NCBI GenBank assembly: GCA_025330725.1
Contig: JAIWND010000009.1
Location: 496,001-560,000, forward strand
Source: Chlamydoabsidia padenii
Taxonomy: Eukaryota > Mucoromycota > Mucoromycetes > Mucorales > Cunninghamellaceae
Direction: 5' to 3'
Length of the DNA stretch: 64,000 nt
Shown piece by piece: positions 31,723 through 43,236 of this stretch (position 1 is the first letter of the stretch; the number at the start of each line of letters is the position of its first letter). A program made the position numbers and the translations under genes. The notes beneath the pieces were generated by a model. The model had not been told where the DNA came from, made no database searches, and saw only the letters and a program-made list of their open reading frames with translations.

Positions 31723-33609
31723 ATGACACCAGAATCACATACCCATCATAAAAAGTATCTGTTTTTTTATCCACCTCACTCTGACAATGATGATATCGAA
31801 ATGGCACGACGCTCAACCAACCAACAAGACGTACTTGATCTGCAGGACATACCACAACGCTCTGATTCTCTTTTACCCACTTTGGCCACCTCTGCTATAA
31901 AATCAACTAGAAAAACAACACTAAGTGGATCTCCAACTTCACGTACCACTACTATGGATACATTGATAACACCAACTACAGGCACTCGTCTATCTTCACC
32001 AGTAACTTCTTCCTCGTCCACACTTTATCATCCATCATCTATTACTATCGAACAAAAACGGGACATGATCATCACACTAGGACAAGCTTTACTAAATTAT
32101 GGATCACCCAGCTATAGAGTGGTAAAAAATGGGAAAAAAGAACATAGAATATAGTTTAACTTCTTTTTTTTTTTTTTTTTTTTTTTTTGTAGGAAGATGG
32201 ATTAAAAGTGACGGCAGCCAAATTGGATCTCAACATCATCTTCACTTTTACTCCTGAAACATTGATGATGACAGCTATTCAGAAAACATCCACGGTCTCA
32301 CCTAGTACAAAGATTTCGGGGAAAACTCTCCAGCAGCAGCAACAGCACATGAACCAACCCGCTCATCAGAAATCACCTTGCATCAAAAGAAAAAACAAAT
32401 CAAGATACAAGACACTCACCATTATCATGACTAAAAAGATTTACAAAAAAAGACCCAACATTAAAAGGAAATCAAACACCAGGTCACCAAAACACCCACG
32501 ACATCGAACCAGTAAAGCGACCACCACCACCACCACAACAACGAGAAACAACAGCAACAACGAGGAAAAACAACAACCATGGATCATTCTTATCAAGACC
32601 AGGCTTGCTCCCGATAATGCCAAGTTGGGTCAAATCACGCGCCTAATGCACCGATTCTATACCAACGATTTATCGTTTGACATTTGTCTTTATCAACTCA
32701 AATACGACATCATTGCCGCTCCAGCAACATGTGGACCATGGACGATCATTGCTTCCTTTGCGTGTATTGCATTCTCGGCATCCATTGTCATGTTCAAGGG
32801 CACATGGATCGATTCGGGGTTTGCGGCATTCTTTGGCTTGGTCTCGGGCTCCTTGTTGGTTTTGGCTTCTCATTGTCCGGTGTATGCTCACGTGTATGAA
32901 GTCAGTGCGTGTGCCGTGGTGTCTCTAATTGTACGGTATCTCCATAACTATTGCTGTTTTAATGCCATAGTGATTCCCTCGATTATTGTTTTGTTACCTG
33001 GGTATTCTATGACTATGGCGGTGGTAAGTCCATACATAAAAAAAAAGGGGGGGAGGGGATCACCACTCACTTACTTTTATTTTATTTTTCTTCGCTGGGT
33101 TTAGATGGAAATCACGGCAAAACATTTGGTAACAGGAACGATTCGATTGATCCATGTGGTGTTTTATTCTTTTTTGTTGGCTTACGGTATGGCACTGGGT
33201 AGTTTTCTTTATGATGCCTTCCATCCTAATGCAACATCCTCACCAGGTGGGTACTGTCCCGGCACCAACAACAACAGTGATGATTTACTACCACCTGAAT
33301 GGGTCAACATTCCATTGTTTCCCATTATGGCCGCGGGGATCAGTATGACATTTGGATCTGCACCTCATCAATGGATCTCGGAAATCTTATGCGCCGCTTT
33401 GGGTTATTGTGTTACTTACTTTCTCGGACCCCTGATTCCCGATACCTCGATCTTGAATGCTATCTCGGCGTTTGTAGTGGGACTCTATGCTCACTTGGCA
33501 CTCAAATTGACTGGCGAGCCACCCATCTCGCCTATCTCTGTAGGATTGACTTTATTGGTGCCTGGAAGTATAGGTAAGAGAATGGGGTATGGCTGATTGA
33601 TGTGGATCT

Positions 33610-33667
<58 letters not shown>

Positions 33668-33859
33668 CGTGTGTGTGTGTGTGTGTGTATGATAGGTGTA
33701 CGAGGTGCGTATGCCTTAATCCATCAAAAGGATCTTGTAAAGTCGGACTTTGCTCTACAAATGTTGAACATTGCCATTGGACTATCTGTTGGGCTTTTTG
33801 CATCGGGTATGGTGGTCTATCCCTCTGGAAAACGTCGGTCTCTTTACATATCTTTGTAG
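31723..33859 (+). CDS. ThrE/Prm10-family membrane protein
   Basis: Member of the threonine/serine exporter (ThrE, DUF1212/DUF3815) superfamily that includes yeast Prm10. Exons 31723-32121, 32193-33023, 33105-33573 and 33696-33859 give 620 aa. A disordered Ser/Thr-rich N-terminus leads into 'KRDMIITLGQALLNYGSPSY', matching the conserved ThrE cytosolic domain. After an unusual basic, Gln/Thr-rich insertion (32300-32580) it resumes 'IKTRLAPDNAKLGQITRL', then about nine or ten hydrophobic segments including 'GLVSGSLLVLASHCPVY', 'VIPSIIVLLPGYSMTMAV' and 'TLLVPGSIGVRGAYALIHQ', the last being typical of the family end domain. Transport substrate unknown. The third intron carries T52 followed by a GT repeat. 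Confidence 0.85.
33613..33688 (+). repeat. T52 plus (GT)n in Prm10-like intron 3
   Basis: Uninterrupted T run at 33613-33664 followed after a few bases by about ten GT units, immediately upstream of the acceptor GATAG at 33691-33695. Confidence 0.8.
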
Positions 33860-34297
33860 TGAAAAAACTGTTAATACTGTTAATAGATTACTTTATATTT
33901 AGACTAGATTATTACGTATTGAACTTGTTATAAATAAATAAAGTGAACCCTTACTATGACCCCATTCATGCAGGATAGTAAGTGTTTGATTATTCAAATC
34001 CCGCCGTCCATCCCGTCTCTTTTCTTTTCTTTAAGGTCCAATTTTAACCTGTCCACCTGGGGGTTTGCCATGTCATTGACCACATCATGCAAACCACCCA
34101 CTTTTAAACGCCGCCTTCCGAATTTCCGTATTCTTTCCGTGCCTGTCATATGAAGCATGAGTTGTGTTGTGATCGACATTTACAGATAAATCAATAGGTA
34201 AACAAAAGTTTTATTAAAAAAGATTTTTACAGTAATAACTAAGGGGGGAATACTATTTATTATAAAAAGAGGTGTGTACAAGAGGGGAATAATATAA
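33860..34297. other. Convergent intergenic region
   Basis: Between converging Prm10-like and FAR11 genes. Carries two inverse-orientation elements, TTCAAATCCCG (33993-34003) and TTTTAAACGCCG (34102-34113), although neither neighbouring gene starts here. This argues that not every copy is a protein-gene promoter element. Confidence 0.5.
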
Positions 34298-35750
34298 CTA
34301 GGACCAGGTTTCTAGAGATGGATCGACGGCACCCCAAACATCATTCATGGGATCTTCTTCGACATTTTCAAATGTGTTCAAGACCTTGATGTACTGTGGA
34401 TCGTCTATATCCACACTCATCCACCTTCGCACCGTATTTTCCTCCACCAATGCCAATCGTTTTGCTAGTTCTTCTTCCGATAAATTGTTCCAGTCTACAT
34501 TCCCCAAGGGATCCGTCGGATCCATTTGTTTGTCATCGTCTTCATCGTCTTCATCATCTTCATCCTCGACTTGGAGTCGTTCACCTAGGACATTAGTTAG
34601 TACGATTGGTGCATCCCATCCGCTTGTGGTTTCTTTTGATAGATTGAATTCCCTATTGAGCTCTTCGTGATATAGTTTGTTGATTTCTTGTGCCAGTAAG
34701 GTGGGTGAGATGCTACTGGTGTGTTCTGTTGTTGGAATGGGTGTGCCTATGGACCAGTCTGTCGTTGGTGACTGATCTTCGTTGTTGCCATTGTCATCAT
34801 CATCATTATCATCGTTTTTACTGTATACCTCCTTTTCCAACCAATCCCTATAGTCCGTTTCAAATGTTTCGTCCAAAGTGATATCCTCCGGAATATCCCT
34901 ATCCAGTACCAATGATGCCGAAAAGGGACCAACATCATTTGAATAATCGCCATGTTTACTATCGTCTTCAGGAAGTAGTTTGTCGATGTACCGCTGACCA
35001 TGGTAGAGTCGGATAAGTATTCGCAGGTTGATTTCTTCCATTTTGCCTTCCTCCAGATCCCCTTCCTTGTCGTTTCTTGTGATCAACCAGTCGTCGCGTA
35101 AATCAGGTGGGCAACAAAAATAGATGGCGGATATCATTTTCATATTAACTACATAGAAGAGAGAACGTTAGTAAAAGGAACATCCTGTTGGCTTTTTTTT
35201 TAATTCTTACCAGATCGCCATTTTCTACCTAGATAGGGAATTTGGTTCTTGAGATTTTTCAGTGCATAAAGCTCCACCATGGGATGTGATATCTTGTGTA
35301 CTCTTTTGAAGATAGCCTAAAAGAAGTAATGTTAGTATGGTCTGTAGTTGTAAGTAATGGTTTCCTACTTACAGATGATTTGTATTGTACGAGCAGCATA
35401 ATTCGATGCATCTTCCCCTTGGAGAGTTTTTGTAAGGTTCGGAGCAAGTTGATGATCCAGAATATATTCCTTTCATTGGTATAGTGAGATTCGTTGCTGT
35501 GCGAGGATAGAGGAGAAGCAGGTGGTGATGAGTAGACAGAGCCATTGGATTGTAAGGATGCTATTTGCTGAAACAAGGAGTAGGAATCCATGTCGGTTTT
35601 CGTACTGGTTAAGACACCGATTTCTTGAAGACCAAATATCTTCAATATCAAAAGCATACAGCCAGAATCCACCAACAATTGGGAGAAGTATTCAAACTTC
35701 AAAACATCTAAAGGGTCAAAACAAATATGGTCGGGTTGGGACAATCTGTT

Positions 35751-35799
<49 letters not shown>

Positions 35800-37866
35800 T
35801 ACGTGACACTTTAAACCACTTGAGTAGGAGGAGTAAGATGGCCGAGATGCTTTTACATAAGATTTCCCGATTTCGATCAATATCCGCCGATTCCATGGTT
35901 GGTATACCCTGTTGCTTTTGTTGACCATTCTTGCCTGGAGTTTTAGGCTTTGTCGCTGCCGTTGTCAAAAGCTGCTTCAACAGGACGATGACATTACTTT
36001 GTAGTTCTGGTACAGTAGATGTCTATTCAAGAATAAAAAGTATGGTTGAATATTGAATAAATGTGAGAGAGAGAGAGAGAGAGACTTACATAAAAATGTT
36101 CGATCTTACTATATATATCATCAGATCTACAGTTATCACTGTTGTTATGAGCAGTTCTGCCAATGGACAATGAGCCAATTTTTTCAACAAGAGTGTCTTC
36201 GCGCCCATTATGTTCCAAGTCCTGCCACTTTTGTATCGCCCGTTGTCGTTCCATAATAATTTGATAGTCCGCTAAAGATAGTTGCATGTATTTTTGGTAA
36301 ATCGCGCTGGCTTCGTTGAGACTTGCTGGTACACAGGGTCCTGATTCTGATAATGGGAGAACCACGGTTTGTGAAGAGTTCCAAGGGTCTTCGGTGTTGA
36401 CTGCTACACCATTGGTTTGTGCATTGATGCCTGCTTGTTTGTTGTCGCTGCCTTTAGGTTGTTTTGGTGGGAAAAGGACTTGATAAGGAAGGGTTGTTTG
36501 AGAAGTGGCGGTGCTGATCCCCATCGCAGCAGCGAGAGCAGGTGTTGCCTTGACGGTTAGAGGTGATACTTTGTCCAAAGGTGAGCTCAGGTTGATAGGA
36601 GGAGTGTATGCTGGATATCGAGAGATAAAGTCGTTCTGGAAGGTGAGCAAATCCCGTTGAGAGCATTTGACAATTTGTGCTACAATTACATTGATAAAAG
36701 ATTAGTTAACAGGCATGTCACTTTATATATACTTACATTTTTCCAATGGCGCCAAACCGTGCTTTTTTCGATCGTCGTCTTTGAGACTTTGTGCCTTTTC
36801 CAAGTCTCCAAATGTCACCAACAATGACTTCCAAACTAGTAAAAATAGCTGTAAAACAAACTACATTAGGTCATGCATCCACTAGTAGCTTCGCTTACCT
36901 TTTTCACTGGGAAGGATTGCACAAAGTTATCTTTGAGCCGTGCCAGGATATCAAAGAGATATTCCACAAAGTCAGTGTCGAGGGTATCTACAAACAAACA
37001 AATAAAAGGAGTTAAAAAAAGTCAACAATACGATGTATTCAAATTACTTTACCTTTTTCAAATCGACCTTGTTGCCTGTTAGTTTCCAAAATAAGATAAG
37101 TCAGGGTCAAGTAAAGATCGATTTCCACCAGCAAAGCTTCTTCAACATCACTACAGTAAAAAAGGATTTTTAGTAAAGAGTCAATCAAAGTATTTATTTT
37201 CTGACCTGCTATTAAAAAGTTGGTTGCAAGCATGTTTCATTGTTTGTTGAATGGCATAGAAGACCCCAATATCATACAGTAAGCAGTTGTTCTTGATCAT
37301 CCTATCGAGTGGTCCTTTATTGTCGCCCGTCCATTGGTCGAATTCACCTGAATATATAAAAGTTGTCAGTCAATGTCAATCGTCTCCTTCATCACTCCTT
37401 ACCCAGTGCAATATATAGCAAGTGTTCGGCCGCCTGTTTTCGTTGGTCACTGCGTGACTCTAGTCGATCAAGTAGTTGTTCGATCCAAGCAGTAAGAGAG
37501 AGACCTACGTTTATTTTATTTTATTTTTTTGGAAAGTAAGTAGACATTCCAGTATACGTAAAGTCAAATTACCTTTGATATCCCCATCCGCTTTTTTTCG
37601 ACTGGATAGATGAGGTAACAGTATGCTGAGTTCAACATAACCAAAAAATTCATCGATTTCTACGTGTAGTGGGTGTTTGCTGTCAGAGTAGTGATATCGT
37701 TCGTGAGAGGCCTGCAAATGTCCACAACAGTAAGTGGGTTAATAAACGTTTATTCTTGTTGTTCTAAAGTATTATTTACCTGTTTATTGATTGATTTCAT
37801 AACTTGATCCAGCTGTCGACGATCAAGGAGGATATCCTTATGGCCATTCTGTTTGCTTTCATCCAT
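34298..37866 (-). CDS. FAR11: STRIPAK subunit Far11/STRIP1 homologue
   Basis: Scaffold of the striatin-interacting phosphatase and kinase complex, which controls cell-cycle arrest, fusion and hyphal growth in fungi. Twelve exons from 37866 (ATG, MDESKQNGHKDILLDRRQLD) to the TAG at 34298, about 956 aa. The N1221 part includes 'HVEIDEFFGYVELSILLPHL', 'LTAWIEQLLDRLESR' and 'YLTLTYLILETNRQQGRFEK'. The DUF3402 part includes 'WFKVSHVLKFEYFSQLLVDS', 'NERNIFWIINLLRTLQKLSK', 'RVHKISHPMVELYALKNLKN' and 'NMKMISAIYFCCPPDLRDDW'. A long acidic C-terminal tail (DEDDEDDEDDDKQ) follows. The donor after exon 11 is near 35212 and should be rechecked to one base. T43 lies in an intron near 35752-35794. Confidence 0.9.
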
Positions 37867-38188
37867 GTTTCAAGTGTTATGTATATATTGGTGAAGATAT
37901 CACTTTACAAGCGTATCTAATGAAACAAGTTAAAGTTAGTTATTATCGTTTTATGGACGGGGTGCATTTTTATCTATATGTGTTTTTTATAACGACTTGC
38001 CTTGATGGGCTTGCTACAAGTCAAAGGGAGAGGGACAATGAGGAAAGGGGGAAGAAAGAGGAGAGTAAAAACCCCCCAGGTGAGAAATCAATGTCGGAAT
38101 TACAAACTTTACAGATTAAATGTCAGTCATTTTATCATGCAAAATGGCAGTAAAGTTTATTTATTGATTAAATGTGATGATAATATTT
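37867..38188. other. Intergenic between FAR11 start and SEC24 end
   Basis: FAR11 promoter and SEC24 3' flank in about 320 bp. No clear CGGGRTTTRAA copy is present here. Nothing else seen. Confidence 0.6.
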
Positions 38189-41100
38189 CTAATAGCGATG
38201 TGCCCAATAACTAGTACTAGCCATATAATTTTCATGTTTATCCCTTTCCAATTCCGTTTGGATTCGTTTGTGAATTAGACAAAGATGATCCACATAGTTA
38301 GTCAGACCAAAAGTGTCGTCTTCAACCAGTACCTTGATGAATTCGTTTTCGATATCCATACCTTGACGGATCAACTGTAATCTTGGCTTCCAGAGTCGTT
38401 GATTTTCAATACCATCCAAAAGGTCGTGATATCTTTGGGATATGGTGTTGTCCAAAGTGGGTAACCGTAGCTATAAAAACAGAAGGATGGGTGAGATGGG
38501 TGGCGTTGAGTAAAGTCTTTACATACCATATGAGGATTAATCTGGTCCAGTTGATTTACACCGAATAGACCTTGCAAGTGTTCTGCAGAGGCATCCCTTC
38601 CAATCCAAATATATCTTATTTCATCGGCATCTAAATAGTCCCCAATCAACCAACCAACAAAAAGAAAGTTAAATCATGGTCATGTATCATGCGATTGCCT
38701 TCTACTTTTTTATTTATTTTATACCTATCATGTAAATCCCATGAGGACGCAGTCTTGAATAGGATAACCGTTCAAGCGGCCAGACACTGGTATAGTCTCC
38801 TTTTTCCGGATTCTACGATATAAATAAAAAGGAGTCAGTATCATTATCACAAGCAATGGAAAGAAAGATCACTTACTAAAGAGACCCAAACATCCAATTG
38901 GATCATTGTAGGATAAAGCGATTTGATAGTCCCCGACACACCTAAGCTTTTGAGCTTGCGCATAGAATAGACTCGAGAATCCACCTTCAAAGCCATATCT
39001 AGTAAAAACAAAACAAAAAAAAAAAAAGTTAGAAAACGAGAGGACAAAGAAGCTCGGTGTTACCTTTTCGCAGAATTGGTGATTTCTTGAGAGACAGAGT
39101 GATCAAGGGAAGCATTTTGAAGGATTCAGGTAGAATGAGTTGTCCAGGTGCCGCCGAAGAGGCACAGTGTTTCCGGTAAGCAGTCAAGATCTTGACACAT
39201 TCGTCATCCAGTTCGTTGGAAATGGAGGTGAGTACTTGTTTGGTAGAGTCAGTGATAACTATATTCATAAAAAGGGGTGTGTCGTAAGTATCAAGTTTTC
39301 TTTTTTCAACCATGTTTCATTTTCTGCATTACCTCGTTTTGTGATCAAGTTGATAGCAGTATCAAAGTCAGCTTGCTTGAATGTCGAACCAACCGTCGTA
39401 GTAACCGGAACTGAGAGATTGTGTATGCGCACACGTCGTTGACCTTGTCTAGTCGTATACAGCAACGCACACTGGAAGTATGCTTCACCATTTTCAGTAA
39501 GTTTACCGTCGTACCCAATAGAGAAACCGAATGACTTGTCCTTATCGATTCCACCTAGTTCAATATCAGTCGCATTGTTCATGTAGAAGTTTCCATAATG
39601 GTCTTTTACCGCCAATCCTATAATAACAATACGTTAGTTTGACAAAAAGATAAAACCGTTGATTGATTAGTTACCATTGGAGCATCTTAGTCGAAGAGCA
39701 CCGTTTGAGCCTTGTTCCCGTTCCAAGCTATGGCGAAGATCATAGGCAAAGAGGTCACCAGATTGATTTTTGTCAAAGTCGGGGAAGTAGTGCGTATCCC
39801 CACCTGTCAAAGCGGACAAGACACCTAAAAAAAGAAAAGTTAGTCGATAATCCTTTATCCTGATATATCCTTCAATTAGAAGTAACTTACCAAGAGTACT
39901 GACATCCACATAAGCTTGTAGAGGGAATAACCAAAGATCAATGCAAACACCGTCAGCAACGCACTCTTTTCCTAAATTATAATAAGCATCATCTTGAGGA
40001 GTATAGAGCTGCTTTTCCTTGTCGGTACCATACAGTTTGACATCATCGCGGTTCTTGAGGGCACCAGGACCAAAGGAAGGGAGAAGTGTTTGCATTATAC
40101 AGAGCTTTCCGCCAGTAGGTTTCTATATTAAGAAAGATTAAGTCATGCGCATTAATGCCCCTGATTTTTCTCTCTCTTACCAAAGCCATCAATACACTTT
40201 TAATGGTAGGAAGTAAAACTGCTGATGGAATCTTGTTGTTGGCAAAGAGTGTAGGTAAAGTATCTAGGAGTTCTTCAATGACATGTCTTGATTCTTGAGG
40301 ATCCACAAAGAAACCTTCATTTAAAGGTAGGAATATATCTTCAAGATCCGATACAACCATCATGGAAGCTTGAGCCAAAGAGGCCTAAATATATAGAAAA
40401 GTAAGATTAGTTTTTTTCATTTATATAAATATTCTTTTGGTTCTATTCATTTTTACCTTCAAATTATAAAAATGGACTGATGTATCATAGGTGATAATGG
40501 CGATTTTGGTCTGTGGGTCCAGTATGTTGTCTTGATAGAGAACTGCCTTGAGTGTTTCACAAAACGCCAAAAGCATCCCACTTTGTATAGCACTCCAGGT
40601 GACATCGATAGCAAAGACTATGTGAAGTGAAGAAGGTTCCCTTGTCCAATATTCCCTGGGTACCTGGAATTCGATCGTCCCACGTTGCAATTCAGGTCGT
40701 TGATCCATATCCATTCGTCTTCCTGTCATATCCAAAGGGCTATAGTAGTCCTCTGGAACTATTTACCACCCAATCAAAGATATATAAAAACAATAGTTTG
40801 TCAGTCAATCACAGTTCAAGCCACTAATATATCTTGATTATTCTTACCATCATTGTTAAAACCGCATAGATTACACGTGAATTTCCGACCTGCATCAATG
40901 AATACACACCATGGATTGATATACGCCTTGCATCGATGACATCGCACCGGACCTTCTTCAGATGTAGGAGCGCAAATCACCGGTTCATCTTCTTGATGGA
41001 GCTTGGCCAAAGGCTGGACCACCAAACCAAAAGGCAAATGAGTATCACGCAAGAGATCGGCAGTTTGAGGTATTTCTTTTAGTGTGCTTCGCATAAACCT

Positions 41101-42274
41101 AGGGTTACAGTTACCTAACAGGGGAAGGAGTCAGTCAGTTATTCTTTTTTTCTTTTTTTCATTCTTTTTACCTTGATCAATGGCTTTAAAGTCAGTACAT
41201 GCTAGAGGCATCGATTCTTTTGAGCATGTTCCATAATAATGTTGTAGATAGAGCCCTTGGTCTTTCATTTGAGATAAAGTTGGTGCCGGGATTTGATTCG
41301 GATCGATCTTGTTCTTTGGTGGAGGAACAGGTGCAGGTGAGTGAGTTGGAGTATCCGTTGTTGTTGAAAGTGGTTTATAAGGATACCCACCATGAGGTTG
41401 TTGCTGGTTGTTGTTGTTGTTCTGCTGATAAGGAGCTGTACCTGATCCAGGTACCTGGCTGTATGTTTGGAGATTAGGTTCTGTCTTTGGTGGTGGTGTA
41501 GGTGGATTTGTACTGGTGGTCTGTATATCCTGCGCATACACTCGTCGGCTTCTACCAGGTTTTTGTTGCTGAGATGGCTGAGGTGAAGTTGTTCGTGGTT
41601 GCTGTTGTTGTAAAGGTACTTGTTGGCCAGGGACTGGTGATCCTTGATTAAGAGCCATAGATTCAAATTGACTAGTTGGAGGTCTTGGCGAATTAGCCAC
41701 AGGAAGAGCAACTACCGATGGTGATAGACCTAGTGGAGGACGATATGGCTGCTGAGGTGGTCGGAAAGGTGACGTGCTTGTTGGTGGTAATGGTGGATAT
41801 TGCTGAAATTGTTGTTGCAGTTGTTGAGGTGCCGTACCAGGTGGTGGATTTTGTGGTCGAAAAGGCGATGTACTTGCTGGTGGTAATGGTGGGCGCTGCT
41901 GGAATTGTTGTTGTAGTTGTTGAGGTTGCACACCAGGAGGTGGAGTTTGTGGACGTGGAGTGGTGTACTGGGGATGACCAGGTGAAGGAGCATCTTGATA
42001 TTCAAATAAAAAGCCAGATAAAACAAAAAAAAAAAAAAAAAGCATCAGTATAACATTCATGTTTACAACGTGGTTATTTAGACTTACGTGGGCGAATAGG
42101 CGAAGAGCCAGGTTGAATAGGAAACCCAGGTTGAGGTGGTCTTGCTAATGGTCGTTGATTCATCACATTGTTGTAAGGCTGAGGTGGGCGTTGCTGCAAG
42201 GTTAAATTAGGTGCACCCTGTTGACCACTTGAATTGTTGTAAGAGGCCGGTGCTGATGACGGTCCATTATTCAT
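38189..42274 (-). CDS. SEC24: COPII coat subunit Sec24
   Basis: Cargo-binding subunit of the COPII coat at ER exit sites, partner of Sec23. Thirteen exons: 42088-42274, 41172-41993, 40848-41114, 40457-40758, 40181-40384, 39891-40122, 39675-39824, 39333-39617, 39064-39258, 38877-38998, 38725-38812, 38527-38630 and 38189-38470; 1079 aa. The first ~330 residues are Pro/Gln-rich, with a tandem repeat of the 'PQQLQQQFQQ...PPLPP.STSPFRP' type. The zinc finger is 'VRCHRCKAYINPWCVF' plus 'KFTCNLCGF'. The trunk domain has 'SLHIVFAIDVTWSAIQSGML' and 'LPSFGPGALKNRDDVKLYG'. The beta-sandwich, helical and gelsolin domains follow ('YIWIGRDASAEHLQGLFG'). Family assignment is certain. Confidence 0.97.
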
Positions 42275-43236
42275 TTGATAGCGTACACCTGAGAATGATG
42301 AAAGAGATCAAAAAGAAAGAGATAAAAAAAAAAAAGCTCAACGAAGAAATTTAAAAACAGATGTATCGGCGTTTCAATATTGTGAACATAATTCCAATGA
42401 AACACAATCCATACTGATCGGACAGATCAATCACTTTGCCATTCAGGTATGTGAGAATCTCTTCTAGTAATGGCAGTGATGATAAGTACTGCTATATTCA
42501 ACTTAATCTTTCCGCTGGGCTGTTGGATAATCCATTGTAGTTCCTGTAAGGCACCCAATTGTCGAAGGCGCCGGGATTTAAAATGTTGGATTCTTCGACA
42601 GGCTTTCACCATTCTATCATACCAGCAGAATTTCTTAGTACTCAGAACTCTGATTTTCAAGGTTTATAATGAAAGTAAGAAAGACAAACCTCCATACATA
42701 GTCATCTCAATCATTAGCACCGGTTGGAAAAAAGTGAATCGTAGTCTTTTTGTACCTTGCTAAAGGATACAACTACGTTGAGTTTAGGCTCGATGAAGTC
42801 ACTACTTTTGATGTTCTTCTTGTTATGGTTTCTGAAGATGAAATCCAAATCATTGGTTCAAATCATGCATTGAATATTGTTTCCTAATTTTTTTTTGTTG
42901 TAGGTTAGTTTCGATACTATTGTGGTACTTTTCTATAATTTAAAACCCGACATTCATGCAGTTGACTTGACATCTGTAAAGGATGATCAGAGCAACCAAC
43001 AGTTCAAAAAGGCATCTTTTCCATCATAATATGTATTTTTTATAATATATATTTTTTATTGAGTAAAATAACAAAGTGCAAATTATACTATTAAAACCTA
43101 TATAAAGGGAGGGGGTAAACTACATTGTATCAAATGGTACACTAAAGGAGCTAATAGGGTGTATTGCCTAATATACATTTCTGCTATTCATGCTTAACAC
43201 TTGTTGAAGTTGGCATGTTGGATCTTTTGCTGTTAT
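42275..43236. other. Intergenic upstream of SEC24
   Basis: An AG acceptor-like site (TTCTCAG/GTG near 42290) suggests a possible 5'-UTR intron for SEC24. Variant element CGGCGTTTCAA at 42367-42377, CGGGATTTAAAA at 42572-42583 and TTTAAAACCCG at 42939-42949. No gene seen. Confidence 0.5.

Noticed and set aside
41718..42053. Val-rich plus-strand frame opposite the Sec24 N-terminus
   Set aside because: Antisense shadow of the CAA/CCA repeats of Sec24.
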